Source of the DNA: Micrococcus lacusdianchii
Lineage (GTDB): Bacteria; Actinomycetota; Actinomycetes; Actinomycetales; Micrococcaceae
Length of the DNA: 64,000 bases
NCBI RefSeq assembly: GCF_023155805.1
Contig: NZ_JAKNUW010000004.1
Span: 1-64,000 of the forward strand
Direction of reading: 5' to 3'
Below the pieces are notes generated by a model that saw nothing but the letters and a program-made list of their open reading frames with translations, did not search any database and was not told the origin of the DNA. Shown here piece by piece: positions 9,991-19,938 of this stretch. How positions within the stretch are numbered: the first letter of the stretch is position 1; every line of letters starts with the position of its first letter. Position numbers and translations under genes: made by a program.

Positions 9991-10626
9991 TCAGAGGGCG
10001 GTGCGCACGGCCGCGGACGCGTCGCCGTCGAGCTCCACGTGCACGGCGTCCCGGCCCGAGGCCCAGAGGAGGAGCTCCCCGACCTCGCCGGTCACCGTGA
10101 CGGGCACCCGCAGCGCCACGGCCCCGCGGGTGACGGTGACCGGGGCGCGGCCCGGGCCCTGGAGGACCACCGGCGCCGTGGACGTGCGCAGGAACAGCGG
10201 GGCCATGCGACGCAGCGAGCGGTAGAGGGCGTCCTCCTCGTCCGGGGAGAACGGGCGCGGGGCGGGCAGCGAGCCGCCGGTCGCGGACTCGCCGCGCCGG
10301 ACGTCCTCGAGGTGGATGAAGTGCTCGGCCGCGTTCACGTGCCTGTCCGCCGCCCGCAGGGGGTTCAGCGCCGACGGGCCCGCGGCCCACTCCCGCACGA
10401 CCTCGGCGTAGTCGCGGCGCTTGGTGTCCGCGGTCAGGCGGTCGAGGTGGCGGGACAGCGGCGGGATGAACAGGGCGGCGAGGGCGTCGGGCCGGCTCTC
10501 CCGCAGCCAGAGGTGGGCGGCGAGGTCGCGGGTGCTCCAGCCGCCGCACAGGGTGGGCGCGTGGGGGCCCTTCTCGAGCAGGAGGTCAGCGAGGCGGGCG
10601 CGTTCGGCTGCGGCGAAGGTGGTCAT
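9991..10626 (-). CDS. TIGR03085/DinB-like mycothiol-dependent-type metalloprotein
   Basis: Belongs to the actinobacterial TIGR03085 family, within the DinB/MDMPI superfamily of four-helix metal-binding proteins, several members of which use mycothiol. It is 211 residues from the chosen start. The family signature LCGGWSTRDLAAHL is near the N-terminus, and the His-rich HFIHLEDVRRG lies in the middle. Histidines from these two helices normally bind the metal. The substrate is unknown. I chose the ATG at 10626 over the GTG/ATG three codons upstream because TACCGT lies 7 bases before it, a leaderless arrangement repeated elsewhere in this window. The gene is monocistronic. Confidence 0.8.
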   Translation of the reverse strand: MTTFAAAERARLADLLLEKGPHAPTLCGGWSTRDLAAHLWLRESRPDALAALFIPPLSRHLDRLTADTKRRDYAEVVREWAAGPSALNPLRAADRHVNAAEHFIHLEDVRRGESATGGSLPAPRPFSPDEEDALYRSLRRMAPLFLRTSTAPVVLQGPGRAPVTVTRGAVALRVPVTVTGEVGELLLWASGRDAVHVELDGDASAAVRTAL

Positions 10627-10633
10627 GGGCACC

Positions 10634-10639
10634 ACGGTA
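10634..10639 (-). promoter_or_regulatory. -10 hexamer of the TIGR03085 gene (leaderless type)
   Basis: TACCGT on the minus strand, 7 bases before the ATG at 10626. This supports the internal start. Confidence 0.45.
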
Positions 10640-10646
10640 GGGAGCG

Positions 10647-10684
10647 GGCCGCGGCGCGGGCGAGGGGTGGGCCGCGCCGCGGCC
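10647..10684 (-). terminator. Hairpin terminator after fprA
   Basis: Perfect 13-bp arms (GGCCGCGGCGCGG and its complement) with a 12-base loop, 23 bases past the fprA stop. It closes the sulfur assimilation operon. No U-tract. Confidence 0.75.
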
Positions 10685-10707
10685 TCGAATCCACCCGACG
10701 GGAGGGC

Positions 10708-12144
10708 TCAGCCTCCGGCGCCGAGGAGGACGCTCTCCCGGGAGATGCGGGTCATCTCCTCCCGGTCCACGACCTTCACCCGCTCCCGCGCCACCGGACC
10801 GGCCTCCGTGGCCTGCGCACCCAGGGACTTCTCATGCTCGTCCAGAGCATGCCAGCCGGCCCACGTGGTGTACGGCACCTCACGGGACTCGAGCAGCTCG
10901 ATCACGGACTCCTCCGACGGCTCCTGGGCGGTCCACAGCCCCGGCTCGTCCTCGATCAGCTGCTTGATGGTCTCCAGGGAGTCGCCCTTGGTGTGCCCGA
11001 TCAACCCCACCGGACCCCGCTTGATCCACCCCGAGGCGTACAGGCCCGGCACCGGGGCGCCGTCCGCGTCGAGCACGCGGCCCTGCGCGTTCGGGATCAC
11101 CCCGCGCACCTCATCGAACTCCACCCCCTCCACGGGCGAGCCGAAGTAGCCCACCGCCCGGTAGACCGCCTGCACCGGGTAGTCCACGGTCTCCTCGGAC
11201 GGACGGACCCCACCGGAGCCGTCGAGCTCCATGCGGCGCATCCGCAGGCCGTCCACCCGGCCATCCCCGTCCTCGTCCAGGAACTCCTCGGGGGCCTGCA
11301 GGAAGTGCAGGTGCAGCCGACGCGAGGCGCTCTGCTGACGGTCCTCCTGCTCCATGAGCCAGTTCGTCAGCGTGCCCACCATGGTGCGGACCTGGTTGTT
11401 CTCCTCGATCGCCTTCTCCGAGGCCTCATCGAAGTCGAAGTCCTCCTCGTACAGCACGATGTCCACATCCCGGGAGTGCGCCAGCTCCCGCAGCTCCAGC
11501 GGGGTGAACTTCACCTGCGCCGGCCCGCGCCGACCGAACACGTGCACGTCCGTGACCGGCGAGGCGGCCAGGTCTCGGTACACGTTGTCCGGGATCTCGG
11601 TGGGCAGCAGGTCCTCGGCATGCTTGGACAGGATCCGGGCCACGTCCAGGGCCACGTTCCCGTTGCCGATCACGGCCACCTGGGTGGCGTTCAGCGGCCA
11701 GTGCCGCGGCACGTCCGGGTGCCCGTCGTACCAGGACGCGAAGTCGGCGCCGCCGAACGAGCCGGCCAGCTCCACGCCGGGCACGTCCAGGACCGCGTCG
11801 CGCACGGCACCGGTGGAGAACACGATCGCGTCGTAATGCCGACGCAGATCGGCCAGGCTCAGATCCGTGCCGTAGTCCACGTTCCCGAGGAAACGGATGT
11901 CCCCGCGGTCCATGACCTTGTGCAGGGCGGTGACGATGCCCTTGATGCGCGGGTGGTCCGGGGCCACGCCGTAGCGGATCAGGCCGAACGGGGCCGGGTA
12001 GCGGTCGAACAGGTCGATGCTGACACGGAAGTCCCGCTCTTCCTTGGTCAGGATGTCCGCCGTGTACACCCCGGCGGGTCCGGCACCGATGATGGCGATG
12101 CGCAACGGGCGGTCGGGCCTCGAGGCCGAGGGGGTCAGGGTCAT
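10708..12144 (-). CDS. fprA: Ferredoxin-NADP+ reductase, adrenodoxin-reductase type (FprA-like)
   Basis: FAD flavoenzyme passing electrons from NADPH to ferredoxin. It is 478 residues. The FAD-binding GAGPAG is at 20-25, the NADP-binding VIGNGNVALDVARIL in the middle third, and the family GWIKRGPVGLIGHTK stretch near the C-terminus. The ATG overlaps the stop of the siroheme synthase gene as ATGA, making it the last gene of the sulfur cluster. Its position makes it the natural NADPH-to-ferredoxin supplier for the ferredoxin-dependent sulfite reductase at the head of the cluster, but no ferredoxin gene is present here. Confidence 0.92.
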   Translation of the reverse strand: MTLTPSASRPDRPLRIAIIGAGPAGVYTADILTKEERDFRVSIDLFDRYPAPFGLIRYGVAPDHPRIKGIVTALHKVMDRGDIRFLGNVDYGTDLSLADLRRHYDAIVFSTGAVRDAVLDVPGVELAGSFGGADFASWYDGHPDVPRHWPLNATQVAVIGNGNVALDVARILSKHAEDLLPTEIPDNVYRDLAASPVTDVHVFGRRGPAQVKFTPLELRELAHSRDVDIVLYEEDFDFDEASEKAIEENNQVRTMVGTLTNWLMEQEDRQQSASRRLHLHFLQAPEEFLDEDGDGRVDGLRMRRMELDGSGGVRPSEETVDYPVQAVYRAVGYFGSPVEGVEFDEVRGVIPNAQGRVLDADGAPVPGLYASGWIKRGPVGLIGHTKGDSLETIKQLIEDEPGLWTAQEPSEESVIELLESREVPYTTWAGWHALDEHEKSLGAQATEAGPVARERVKVVDREEMTRISRESVLLGAGG

Positions 12145-13409
12145 GCTCGTGCTCCTTCGGAGGTCGGGTTCAGGGTCAGGATGGGGGCAGGGATGCCGGC
12201 CGCAGGCGCGCCGGTGGCGTAGGGGCTCAGGCGCACGACGTCGCCCACGACGATCACGGCGGGGTTCTCCACACCGACGGCGGCCGCCTGCGCGACGATG
12301 GTCTCCACCGTGCCCACGGTGACCCGCTGGTCCGGCATCCAGCCGCGCTCGATGATCGCCACGGGCGTCGCACCGTCCAGGCCGCGCTCCGTCAGTCGGC
12401 GCGCGGTGTCCGCGAGCCGGCGCACGCCCATCAGCAGGACGAGCGTGTGGTCGGCCCGGGTGGGCACTTCGGACAGCTCTTCGTGGCCGGTCACCAGCGT
12501 GAAGCCGGTGGCGACGCCGCGATGGGTGACCGGGATCCCCGCGGCGGCGGGCACCGAGACGGCGCTCGTGACACCGGGGACCACCTCGACGTCGACGCCG
12601 TGGGCGCGGCAGTGCGCTGCCTCCTCGCCGCCGCGGCCGAGCACGTACGGGTCGCCGCCCTTGAGCCGGACGACGAGGCGGCCGGCCCGGGCCTCCCGGA
12701 CCAGGACGGCGTTGATCTCGTCCTGCGTGGCCAGGTGGTTCCCGGGGGCCTTGCCGACCTCGATCACGGGCACCGCCGGGTCCAGCTCGGCCAGGAGGGC
12801 GCGCGGGCCCAGCCGGTCGGCGACCACCACGTCGGCCTCCGCGAGCAGCTGCCGGCCGCGCACGGTGATGAGCCCGGAGTCGCCGGGGCCGCCGCCGACG
12901 AGGGCCACGCGACCGGGCTCGGCGGACGCGCGCCGCCGCCGCAGCGGCAGCCGCCCCGTGGACAGGGCGAGGGTGATCGCGTCCTTCAGGGCGCGGGCAC
13001 GGCGAGGGTCTCCCCCGGCGTTGACGGCCACGGTCACGTCCCCGGCCCGGACGACGGCGGGCGTCCAGGCGGCGGAGGACTCGGCGTCGGAGGCGTCGAC
13101 ACACCAGACGCGGCGGGCCTCGGCGTCGGAGGCCACGGCCCCGTCCACGGCCCGGTCACCGGTGGCGGTCTGGGCGAACCAGACCCCGTCGAGGTCGGAC
13201 GGGCGGTAGGGGCGGCGATGCAGGGTGAGCAGACCGGCCGCCGCGAGCCGCTCCACCTCCTCCCCCGGCTTCGGGGCCACCACGGTGACGAGCGCGCCGG
13301 CGTCGAGGAGGGCACCCACGCGGCGGCCGGCCACGCGCCCGCCGCCCACGATCAGGACGGGCCGGCCGAGCAGACGCAGGGAGGTGGGGTACAGATCGGA
13401 CGCGGTCAT
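12141..13409 (-). CDS. cobA: Siroheme synthase: precorrin-2 dehydrogenase + uroporphyrinogen-III C-methyltransferase
   Basis: A two-part enzyme of 422 residues. The N-terminal NAD-binding domain (VLIVGGGRVAGRRV, 18-31) is of the precorrin-2 dehydrogenase (SirC/Met8) type. From about residue 167 a SUMT domain begins with VALVGGGPGDSGLITVRG, and continues with GDPYVLGRGGEE and the family VPGVTSA stretch. It converts uroporphyrinogen III to sirohydrochlorin. Iron insertion would come from the CbiX-type chelatase at 19.9 kb, because the N-domain alone is short compared with full CysG. The start overlaps the permease stop as ATGA. Confidence 0.92.
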   Translation of the reverse strand: MTASDLYPTSLRLLGRPVLIVGGGRVAGRRVGALLDAGALVTVVAPKPGEEVERLAAAGLLTLHRRPYRPSDLDGVWFAQTATGDRAVDGAVASDAEARRVWCVDASDAESSAAWTPAVVRAGDVTVAVNAGGDPRRARALKDAITLALSTGRLPLRRRRASAEPGRVALVGGGPGDSGLITVRGRQLLAEADVVVADRLGPRALLAELDPAVPVIEVGKAPGNHLATQDEINAVLVREARAGRLVVRLKGGDPYVLGRGGEEAAHCRAHGVDVEVVPGVTSAVSVPAAAGIPVTHRGVATGFTLVTGHEELSEVPTRADHTLVLLMGVRRLADTARRLTERGLDGATPVAIIERGWMPDQRVTVGTVETIVAQAAAVGVENPAVIVVGDVVRLSPYATGAPAAGIPAPILTLNPTSEGARA

Positions 13410-14318
13410 CGCGTGCTCCCTTCCAGCAGCCCGCGGCGGCGCAGCATGCGCCGCTCGACGGGGCCGAATGCGGCCAGTTCGAAGAGGACGCCGACGGCCA
13501 GGATGGTCAGGACGGCGCAGAGGACGACGGCGAGGTCGGACGCGGCACGTCCCTCGTGGAGCAGGGTCCCGAGTCCCACGCCCATGGGCCCGCCGACGGC
13601 GATGATCTCGGCGGCCATGAGGCCTCGCCACGCGAAGGCCCAGCCCTGGCGCAGGCCGGAGACGAAGGCGGGCAGGGCGGCCGGGAGGACCACCAGCAGG
13701 GCGGTCTCGAGACGCGAGGCGCCCAGCACCCGGGCCGCGCGACGCAGCTGCGGCGGCACCTGGTCCGTGCCGGTGGTGAGGCCGGCGACCACGGCGGGGA
13801 CGGCGCCGGTGAGCATCACGAAGTACGCGGTGGCGTCGCTGAGGCCGAACCACAGCACCGCGAGCGGCACCCAGGCCACGTTGGGCAGCACCATCAGGGC
13901 CGTGAGCAGCGGGCCGAACGCCCGCCGCAGGACGCTGACCTGTCCGAGCACCAGGCCCAGCCCGACGCCGACGACCACGGCGAGTGCGAAGCCGACGACG
14001 GCGCGGCCCACCGACGTCGCCACCGCCTGCTGGACGAGGCCCTGGGCCCACAGCGTCCCGAAGGCCCCGAGGACGTCGCCGGGACCGGTGATCGGCTCAC
14101 CGCGCGCACCGGCCAGCCACGCGAAGGCCTGCCAGATCGCCACGAGCAGGACGACGGCGGCCACCGGGAGCAGGACCCGGCTCCAGTCCCACCCGGCCAG
14201 ACCCGTCCGACGGGTCGAGTCGACGGCCTGGAGCGCGTCGAGGCCGCTGTCGAGCTCGCGCAGCTCGTCGTCGGTGGCGGCCCCCGGCGCGCGGCCGGGG
14301 GCGTCGAGGGTGGGGGTG

Positions 14319-14329
<11 letters not shown>
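13406..14329 (-). CDS. ABC transporter permease (NitT/TauT/SsuC type)
   Basis: Membrane component of an importer of the nitrate/taurine/sulfonate class. It is 307 residues. A charged N-terminus of about 45 residues is followed by six hydrophobic segments. The binding-protein-dependent permease signature is recognisable around RRAARVLGASRLETALLVVLP. The gene overlaps the ATPase gene upstream by 11 bases and the siroheme synthase gene downstream by 4. Its place in a sulfate-assimilation operon suggests sulfate or alkanesulfonate uptake, but no substrate-binding protein is encoded anywhere in the window. Confidence 0.88.
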
Positions 14330-15044
<715 letters not shown>

Positions 15045-15075
15045 GACCGCTCCCCTCGCGCCGTCGTCATCCGGA

Positions 15076-16416
15076 TCAGGCCTCGTCGCCGCCGCGCACC
15101 ATGCCGGCGGCGAGCGTGGCCCCGTCCTGGGGGTCGATCACGAGGAACGCCCCGGTGCGCCGATGCACGGCGTAGGGCTCCACGGGTAGCGGCGCGGCCA
15201 GGTGCAGGCGCACCTGTCCGATGTCGTTGAGCCCGAGGGTCTCGGCCGGGTCGAGCCGCAGGGTGTCCAGGTCGAGCCGGCCGGCCACCTCCTGGACGAG
15301 CGCCCGGACGACGGCGGTGCCGTGCTTGACGAGGACCTGCTGCCCGACGCGCAGCGGCGCGGCGGAGAGCCAGCACAGCGCGGCGGCCACCTCCGCGGTG
15401 GGGCGCGGGGCGGTGTCCGCGGCGGCGATCGTGTCCCCGCGGGCCACGTCCACCTCGTCGGCCAGGCGCAGGACCACCGACTGCGGGGAGGAGGCCTCCT
15501 CGAGGGACTCGCCGGCGGCGTCCACGCCCACCACGGTGGTGGTGCGCACCGGCTGCCCCGGGGTGAGGACGGCGACGGCGTCCCCGGGCCGGACGGTGCC
15601 CGCCACCACCTGCCCGGCGTAGCCGCGGTAGTCGCGGAAGACCTCGGGGTCGAGGCCGGGGGCCAGGGCGCCCTGGGGGCGCACCACGAGCTGCACCGGG
15701 AAGCGGAAGGAGGCCGCGGCGTCGTCCTCGGCGTCCGCCCCGGGCAGGGACTCGAGCAGCTCCATGAGCGTGGGGCCGGTGTACCAGTCCGTCCGCTCGG
15801 AGCGGGTGACCACGTTGTCGCCCTGCAGGGCGGACACCGGGACGCTCACCGCGTCGGAGAGGCCGAGCTCCCGGGCCACGCGCCGGACGTCCTCGGCGAT
15901 CGCGGTGAAGACCTCCTCGGCGTAGTCCACGAGATCGATCTTGTTGACGGCGACGATCACGTGCGGCACCCGCAGCAGGGCCACCACGCTGAGGTGGCGC
16001 CGGGTCTGCTCCACCACGCCCTTGCGGGCGTCCACGAGCAGCACGACGGCGTCGGCCGTCGAGGCGCCCGTGACGGTGTTGCGGGTGTACTGCACGTGCC
16101 CGGGGCAGTCGGCCAGCACGAAGGTGCGCCGGTCCGTGGCGAAGTACCGGTACGCGACGTCGATCGTGATCCCCTGCTCCCGCTCGGCGCGCAGGCCGTC
16201 GGTCAGCAGCGCCAGGTCCAGCCCGCCCTCGGCGCCGCCGAAGCCGCGCTCGGCGGAGGTGCGGGCCACGGCCTCGAGCTGGTCGGCCAGGACGGCCTTG
16301 GAGTCGTGCAGGAGGCGGCCCACGAGGGTGGACTTGCCGTCGTCGACCGAGCCGGCCGTGGCCAGGCGGAACAGGGTCCCGGCGGGGGCGTGCCGGTCCA
16401 GCAGTGCGGTGCTCAT
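15076..16416 (-). CDS. cysN: Sulfate adenylyltransferase large (GTPase) subunit
   Basis: GTPase subunit of ATP sulfurylase, which couples GTP hydrolysis to APS formation. It is 446 residues, with no APS-kinase (CysC) extension. G1 is GSVDDGKS at 22-29, G3 DCPGH at 103-107 and G4 NKID at 158-161, followed by two beta-barrel domains like those of EF-Tu. It starts one base inside the cysD stop (TGATG), so the two subunits are translationally coupled. Absence of CysC and presence of a Cys-rich CysH fit the APS (not PAPS) reduction route. Confidence 0.96.
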   Translation of the reverse strand: MSTALLDRHAPAGTLFRLATAGSVDDGKSTLVGRLLHDSKAVLADQLEAVARTSAERGFGGAEGGLDLALLTDGLRAEREQGITIDVAYRYFATDRRTFVLADCPGHVQYTRNTVTGASTADAVVLLVDARKGVVEQTRRHLSVVALLRVPHVIVAVNKIDLVDYAEEVFTAIAEDVRRVARELGLSDAVSVPVSALQGDNVVTRSERTDWYTGPTLMELLESLPGADAEDDAAASFRFPVQLVVRPQGALAPGLDPEVFRDYRGYAGQVVAGTVRPGDAVAVLTPGQPVRTTTVVGVDAAGESLEEASSPQSVVLRLADEVDVARGDTIAAADTAPRPTAEVAAALCWLSAAPLRVGQQVLVKHGTAVVRALVQEVAGRLDLDTLRLDPAETLGLNDIGQVRLHLAAPLPVEPYAVHRRTGAFLVIDPQDGATLAAGMVRGGDEA

Positions 16417-17351
16417 CAGAAGTACCCGTCCTTCTTGCGATCTTCCATGGCCGCCTCGGAGATGCGGTCGTCGGCGCGGGTGGCCCCGCGTTCGGTCAGG
16501 GTGGAGGCGGCGACCTCGAGCACGACGTCCTCGACGGTGGCGGCCTCCGAGAGGACGGCGCCGGTGCAGGACATGTCGCCCACCGTGCGGTAGCGCACCG
16601 TCCGCGTGGTGACCTCCTCGCCCTCGGCCGGGCGGGAGTGCTCCCCCACGGCGCGCCACATGCCGTCGCGGCGGAAGACCTCCCGCTCGTGCGCGTAGTA
16701 GATGGAGGGCAGCTCGATGCCCTCGCGGGCGATGTACCGCCACACGTCCAGCTCGGTCCAGTTGCTGATGGGGAACGCGCGGACGTGCTGGCCGGGGGTG
16801 TGACGGCCGTTGTAGAGGTTCCACAGCTCGGGGCGCTGGTTGCGCGGGTCCCACTGGCCGAACGCGTCCCGCAGGCTGATGATCCGCTCCTTGGCCCGCG
16901 CCTTGTCCTCGTCACGGCGGCCTCCCCCGAAGACGGCGTCGAACCGGTTGGTCCGGATCGTGTCCAGCAGGGGGGTGGTCTGCAGGGTGTTGCGGGTGCC
17001 GTCGGCGCGCTCACGCAGCTCGCCGCGGTCGATGTACTCCTGCACGGAGCCCACCACGAGCCGCAGGCCGAGCCGCTCCACCGTGCGGTCGCGGAACTCG
17101 AGGACCTCGGGGAAGTTGTGGCCGGTGTCCACGTGGACCACCGGGAAGTGGATCCTCCCCGGCCAGAAGGCCTTCGCGGCCAGGTGGAGCATCACCACGG
17201 AGTCCTTGCCGCCCGAGAAGAGCATGGCGGGGCGCTCGAACTCGGCCACCACCTCGCGGATGATGTGGATCGCCTCGGCCTCCAGGACGTCCTGGACGTC
17301 GGGCCCGGCGGGGCTCGCGGTCCCCGGGTCGGGGGCATGGGTGAGGGTCAT
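16416..17351 (-). CDS. cysD: Sulfate adenylyltransferase small subunit
   Basis: Catalytic subunit of ATP sulfurylase, making adenosine 5'-phosphosulfate from sulfate and ATP. It is 311 residues, with the PP-loop SGGKDS at 46-51 and the FPVVHVDTGHNFPE stretch characteristic of the family. The C-terminal half carries the RTVRYRTVGDMSCTGA segment. It is the third gene of the sir-cysH-cysD-cysN operon, with 32 bases after cysH. Confidence 0.97.
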   Translation of the reverse strand: MTLTHAPDPGTASPAGPDVQDVLEAEAIHIIREVVAEFERPAMLFSGGKDSVVMLHLAAKAFWPGRIHFPVVHVDTGHNFPEVLEFRDRTVERLGLRLVVGSVQEYIDRGELRERADGTRNTLQTTPLLDTIRTNRFDAVFGGGRRDEDKARAKERIISLRDAFGQWDPRNQRPELWNLYNGRHTPGQHVRAFPISNWTELDVWRYIAREGIELPSIYYAHEREVFRRDGMWRAVGEHSRPAEGEEVTTRTVRYRTVGDMSCTGAVLSEAATVEDVVLEVAASTLTERGATRADDRISEAAMEDRKKDGYF

Positions 17352-17383
17352 CGTGTCTCCTTGGTCTGTCTCGGGAGCGGCGC

Positions 17384-18109
17384 TCAGACGTGGATGCCGC
17401 ACTCGGTCTTCGCGGTCCCGGCCCAGCGCCCGGCACGGGGGTCCTCCCCGGGGGCGACGGGGCGGGTGCAGGGGCGGCAGCCGATCGAGGGGTAGCCGTT
17501 CTGCAGGAGCAGGTTCACGGGCACGTCGTGGTCCGTGGCGTAGCCGACCAGGTCGTCGAAGCTCCACGGGGCGACGGGGTTGACCTTGACCATGCCGTGG
17601 GCCTCGTCCCAGCCCACCAGCGGAGTGTCCGTGCGCGTCGGCGCCTCGTCCCGGCGGACGCCGGTGAACCACAGGTCGTATCCGGCCAGCGCCCGGTTGA
17701 GGGGCTCGACCTTGCGCATCGCGCAGCACAGCCCCGGGTCGCGGGCGAACAGGTCCTTGCCGTGGCGCTCGTCCTGCTCGGCCACGGTCAGCTCCGGGAG
17801 CACGTCCACCACGGTGACGTCGAGGCGGCGGGCCACCTCGTCGCGCGTCGCGAGGGTCTCAGTGAAGTGGTAGCCGGTCTCCAGGAAGAGGACGTCCACG
17901 CCGGGCATCCGCTGCGCCACCAGGTGCGGCAGGACGGCGTCGGCCATGGAGCAGGCCACGGCGGCCCGGCGGAGGTCCACATGGCGGGCGGCCCAGTCGA
18001 CCACCGCCTCGGCGGGGGCGTCCCAGCCGAGCTCGGCGGCGCCGGACTCCGCGAGCTCCTGCAGGCGCTCGAGGTCCTCGGTCGGACGGGTGGGGGGAAC
18101 GGTGCTCAT
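17384..18109 (-). CDS. cysH: Adenylyl-sulfate (APS) reductase, 4Fe-4S type
   Basis: Reduces APS to sulfite using thioredoxin. It is 241 residues. The cluster-binding cysteines typical of APS reductases are present: the pair C128-C129 (GLCCAMRKVEPL) and C211-x-x-C214 (GCRPC). The C-terminal catalytic C237 is in TECGIHV. PAPS-specific enzymes lack the cluster pairs, so APS is the expected substrate, consistent with the missing CysC. The ATG overlaps the sir stop as ATGA. Confidence 0.95.
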   Translation of the reverse strand: MSTVPPTRPTEDLERLQELAESGAAELGWDAPAEAVVDWAARHVDLRRAAVACSMADAVLPHLVAQRMPGVDVLFLETGYHFTETLATRDEVARRLDVTVVDVLPELTVAEQDERHGKDLFARDPGLCCAMRKVEPLNRALAGYDLWFTGVRRDEAPTRTDTPLVGWDEAHGMVKVNPVAPWSFDDLVGYATDHDVPVNLLLQNGYPSIGCRPCTRPVAPGEDPRAGRWAGTAKTECGIHV

Positions 18110-19821
18110 CGGAGGGCCTCCTCGTCGACTCGGTGCGCCCACCGGGCGAAGGTCTCGCCCGGCTGACGCTGCTCGTCGTACCGGCGGACGACGCGCTCGA
18201 CGTAGTCGACCAGCTCGCCCGCGCGGACCTTCAGGCCGCGGACGCTGCGTCCGAGGCCGGCCTCGGCGCGGTCCACGGAGGCCAGCCCGCCGCCCAGATG
18301 GACCTGGAAGCCGGGCGTCTGGCCGCCGTCGTCGTCCGGGAGCAGCTGGCCCTTCAGACCGATGTCCGCGGTCTGGATGCGGGCGCAGGAGTTGGGGCAG
18401 CCGTTCACATGCAGGCTCAGCCGCTCGGGGAGGCGGTCGGCGAGGTCGGCCAGGCGCTCCTCGAGCTGGGCGATCGCGGCGGTGGCGGTGTCCTTCGTGT
18501 CCACGATGGCGAGCTTGCAGAACTCCAGGCCCGTGCAGGCGATGGTGGAGCGGCGGAACACGGACGGCTCCGGGTCCAGTCCCAAATCCTTCAAGCCGGC
18601 CACGACGGCGTCCACCCGGTCCCGCTCCACGTCCAGCACCACGATCTTCTGGTGGGGGGTGGTGCGCAGCCGCGTGGAGCCGTGGGCCTCGAGCAGGTCC
18701 GCGAGGGCGGTGAGGGTGGTGCCGCTGGAGCGGCCGACGACGGGGGCGGCGCCGATGTAGAAGCGGCCGTCCTTCTGCTCGTGGACCCCCACGTGGTCGC
18801 CGGGGCGGGTGGGCGGGGCCGGGGCGGGTCCGTCCGGCAGGGCGTAGCCGAGGTACTCCTCCTCCAGCACGGTGCGGAACCTCTCCGGCCCCCAGTCCTC
18901 GAGCAGGTACTTCATGCGGGCCTTGTTGCGCAGGCGCCGGTAGCCGTAGTCACGGAAGATGCTCACGACGGCGTGCCACACCTCGGGGGCGCGCTCGGCC
19001 GAGACGAACGCGCCGATCCGGTCGGCCAGGCGGGCCTTCGTGGACAGGCCGCCGCCGACCCACAGGTCGTAACCGGGGCCCAGCTCGGGGTGCACCACGC
19101 CGATCAGGGAGACGTCGTTGATCTCGTGGACCACGTCCTGGGAGGGGTGCCCGGTGATGGCGGTCTTGAACTTGCGGGGCAGGTTGGAGATCTCGAGGTC
19201 GCCGATCCAGCGGTCCGCGATCTCCCGGATCACGGGCGTGGGGTCGATGATCTCGTCCGCGGCGATCCCGGCCACCGGTGAGCCGAGGATCACGCGCGGC
19301 ACGTCGCCGCAGGCCTCGGTGGTGGACAGGCCCACGGACTCCAGGCGCCGCCAGATCTCGGGGACGTCCTCGACGCGGATCCAGTGCAGCTGGACGTTCT
19401 GCCGGTCGGTGATGTCCGCGGTGTCACGGCCGAAGTCGGTGGAGATCCCGCCGATCACGCGCAGCTGCTCGGTGGTGAGGTCACCGCCGTCGATGCGCAC
19501 GCGCAGCATGAAGTAGCGGTCCTCGAGTTCGTGGGGCTCCAGGGTGGCGGTCTTGCCGCCGTCGATCCCCTGCCGGCGCTGGGTGTACAGGCCCCACCAG
19601 CGGAAGCGGCCGTGCAGGTCGTCCGAGGGGATCGAGTCGAAGCCCTCGTGGGCGTAGACCTGCTCGATGCGCTCGCGGACGTTCAGGCCGTCGTCCTGCT
19701 GCTTGAACTCCTCGTTGTGGTTCAGGGGGGCGGTCCCGTCCACCTTCCACTGGCCGTGCGGCTTGGCGGAGGGACGGCGCGGGGTGCGCGGCGGCCTCGA
19801 CGTCTCGTTCACCTGGGTCAT
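18106..19821 (-). CDS. sir: Ferredoxin-dependent assimilatory sulfite reductase
   Basis: Six-electron reduction of sulfite to sulfide, in the nitrite/sulfite reductase family with coupled siroheme and 4Fe-4S. It is 571 residues. The cluster/siroheme cysteines are C429 and C435 (CTGLEFC) and C475 and C479 (NGCPNSC). The N-terminal half holds the duplicated ferredoxin-reductase-like half-domain (QNVQLHWI). The ATG at 19821 is preceded by TAGCGT at 7 bases, with TTGGGG 17 bases further up, giving a promoter for a leaderless mRNA. It is the first gene of the operon ending with fprA. Confidence 0.95.
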   Translation of the reverse strand: MTQVNETSRPPRTPRRPSAKPHGQWKVDGTAPLNHNEEFKQQDDGLNVRERIEQVYAHEGFDSIPSDDLHGRFRWWGLYTQRRQGIDGGKTATLEPHELEDRYFMLRVRIDGGDLTTEQLRVIGGISTDFGRDTADITDRQNVQLHWIRVEDVPEIWRRLESVGLSTTEACGDVPRVILGSPVAGIAADEIIDPTPVIREIADRWIGDLEISNLPRKFKTAITGHPSQDVVHEINDVSLIGVVHPELGPGYDLWVGGGLSTKARLADRIGAFVSAERAPEVWHAVVSIFRDYGYRRLRNKARMKYLLEDWGPERFRTVLEEEYLGYALPDGPAPAPPTRPGDHVGVHEQKDGRFYIGAAPVVGRSSGTTLTALADLLEAHGSTRLRTTPHQKIVVLDVERDRVDAVVAGLKDLGLDPEPSVFRRSTIACTGLEFCKLAIVDTKDTATAAIAQLEERLADLADRLPERLSLHVNGCPNSCARIQTADIGLKGQLLPDDDGGQTPGFQVHLGGGLASVDRAEAGLGRSVRGLKVRAGELVDYVERVVRRYDEQRQPGETFARWAHRVDEEALR

Positions 19822-19828
19822 GGCCGCC

Positions 19829-19857
19829 ACGCTAGGAACCCGGCATGCCGGCCCCAA
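19829..19857 (-). promoter_or_regulatory. Promoter of the sir-cys operon (leaderless)
   Basis: On the minus strand TTGGGG (19857-19852) and TAGCGT (19834-19829) are separated by 17 bases. The ATG follows the -10 by 7 bases, so the transcript should begin at or beside the start codon. Confidence 0.6.
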
Positions 19858-19870
19858 GATCGTCGACGCG

Positions 19871-19935
19871 GTTCGTCACGTTCCCGGGGCCGGGCCGCGG
19901 CCGGGGCCCGGCCCGGCCCCGGCCGTGTGACGAAC
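19871..19935. repeat. Inverted repeat between cbiX and sir (terminator or operator)
   Basis: GTTCGTCAC (19871-19879) and GTGACGAAC (19927-19935) flank a very GC-rich, self-complementary core. It lies just after the cbiX stop and 14 bases upstream of the sir -35 box. It could terminate cbiX transcription or serve as a regulator site for sulfur genes; the sequence does not decide. Confidence 0.55.
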
Positions 19936-19938
19936 GGA

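Noticed and set aside
6483-10100. 1205-codon open frame on the plus strand
   Set aside because: It is antisense to ileS and its T-box leader. The translation is low-complexity Gly/Val/Arg/His with no domain.
15076-16854. Longer reading of cysN starting inside cysD
   Set aside because: The TGATG overlap at 16416 gives the standard start. The extra residues match nothing and lie in cysD.
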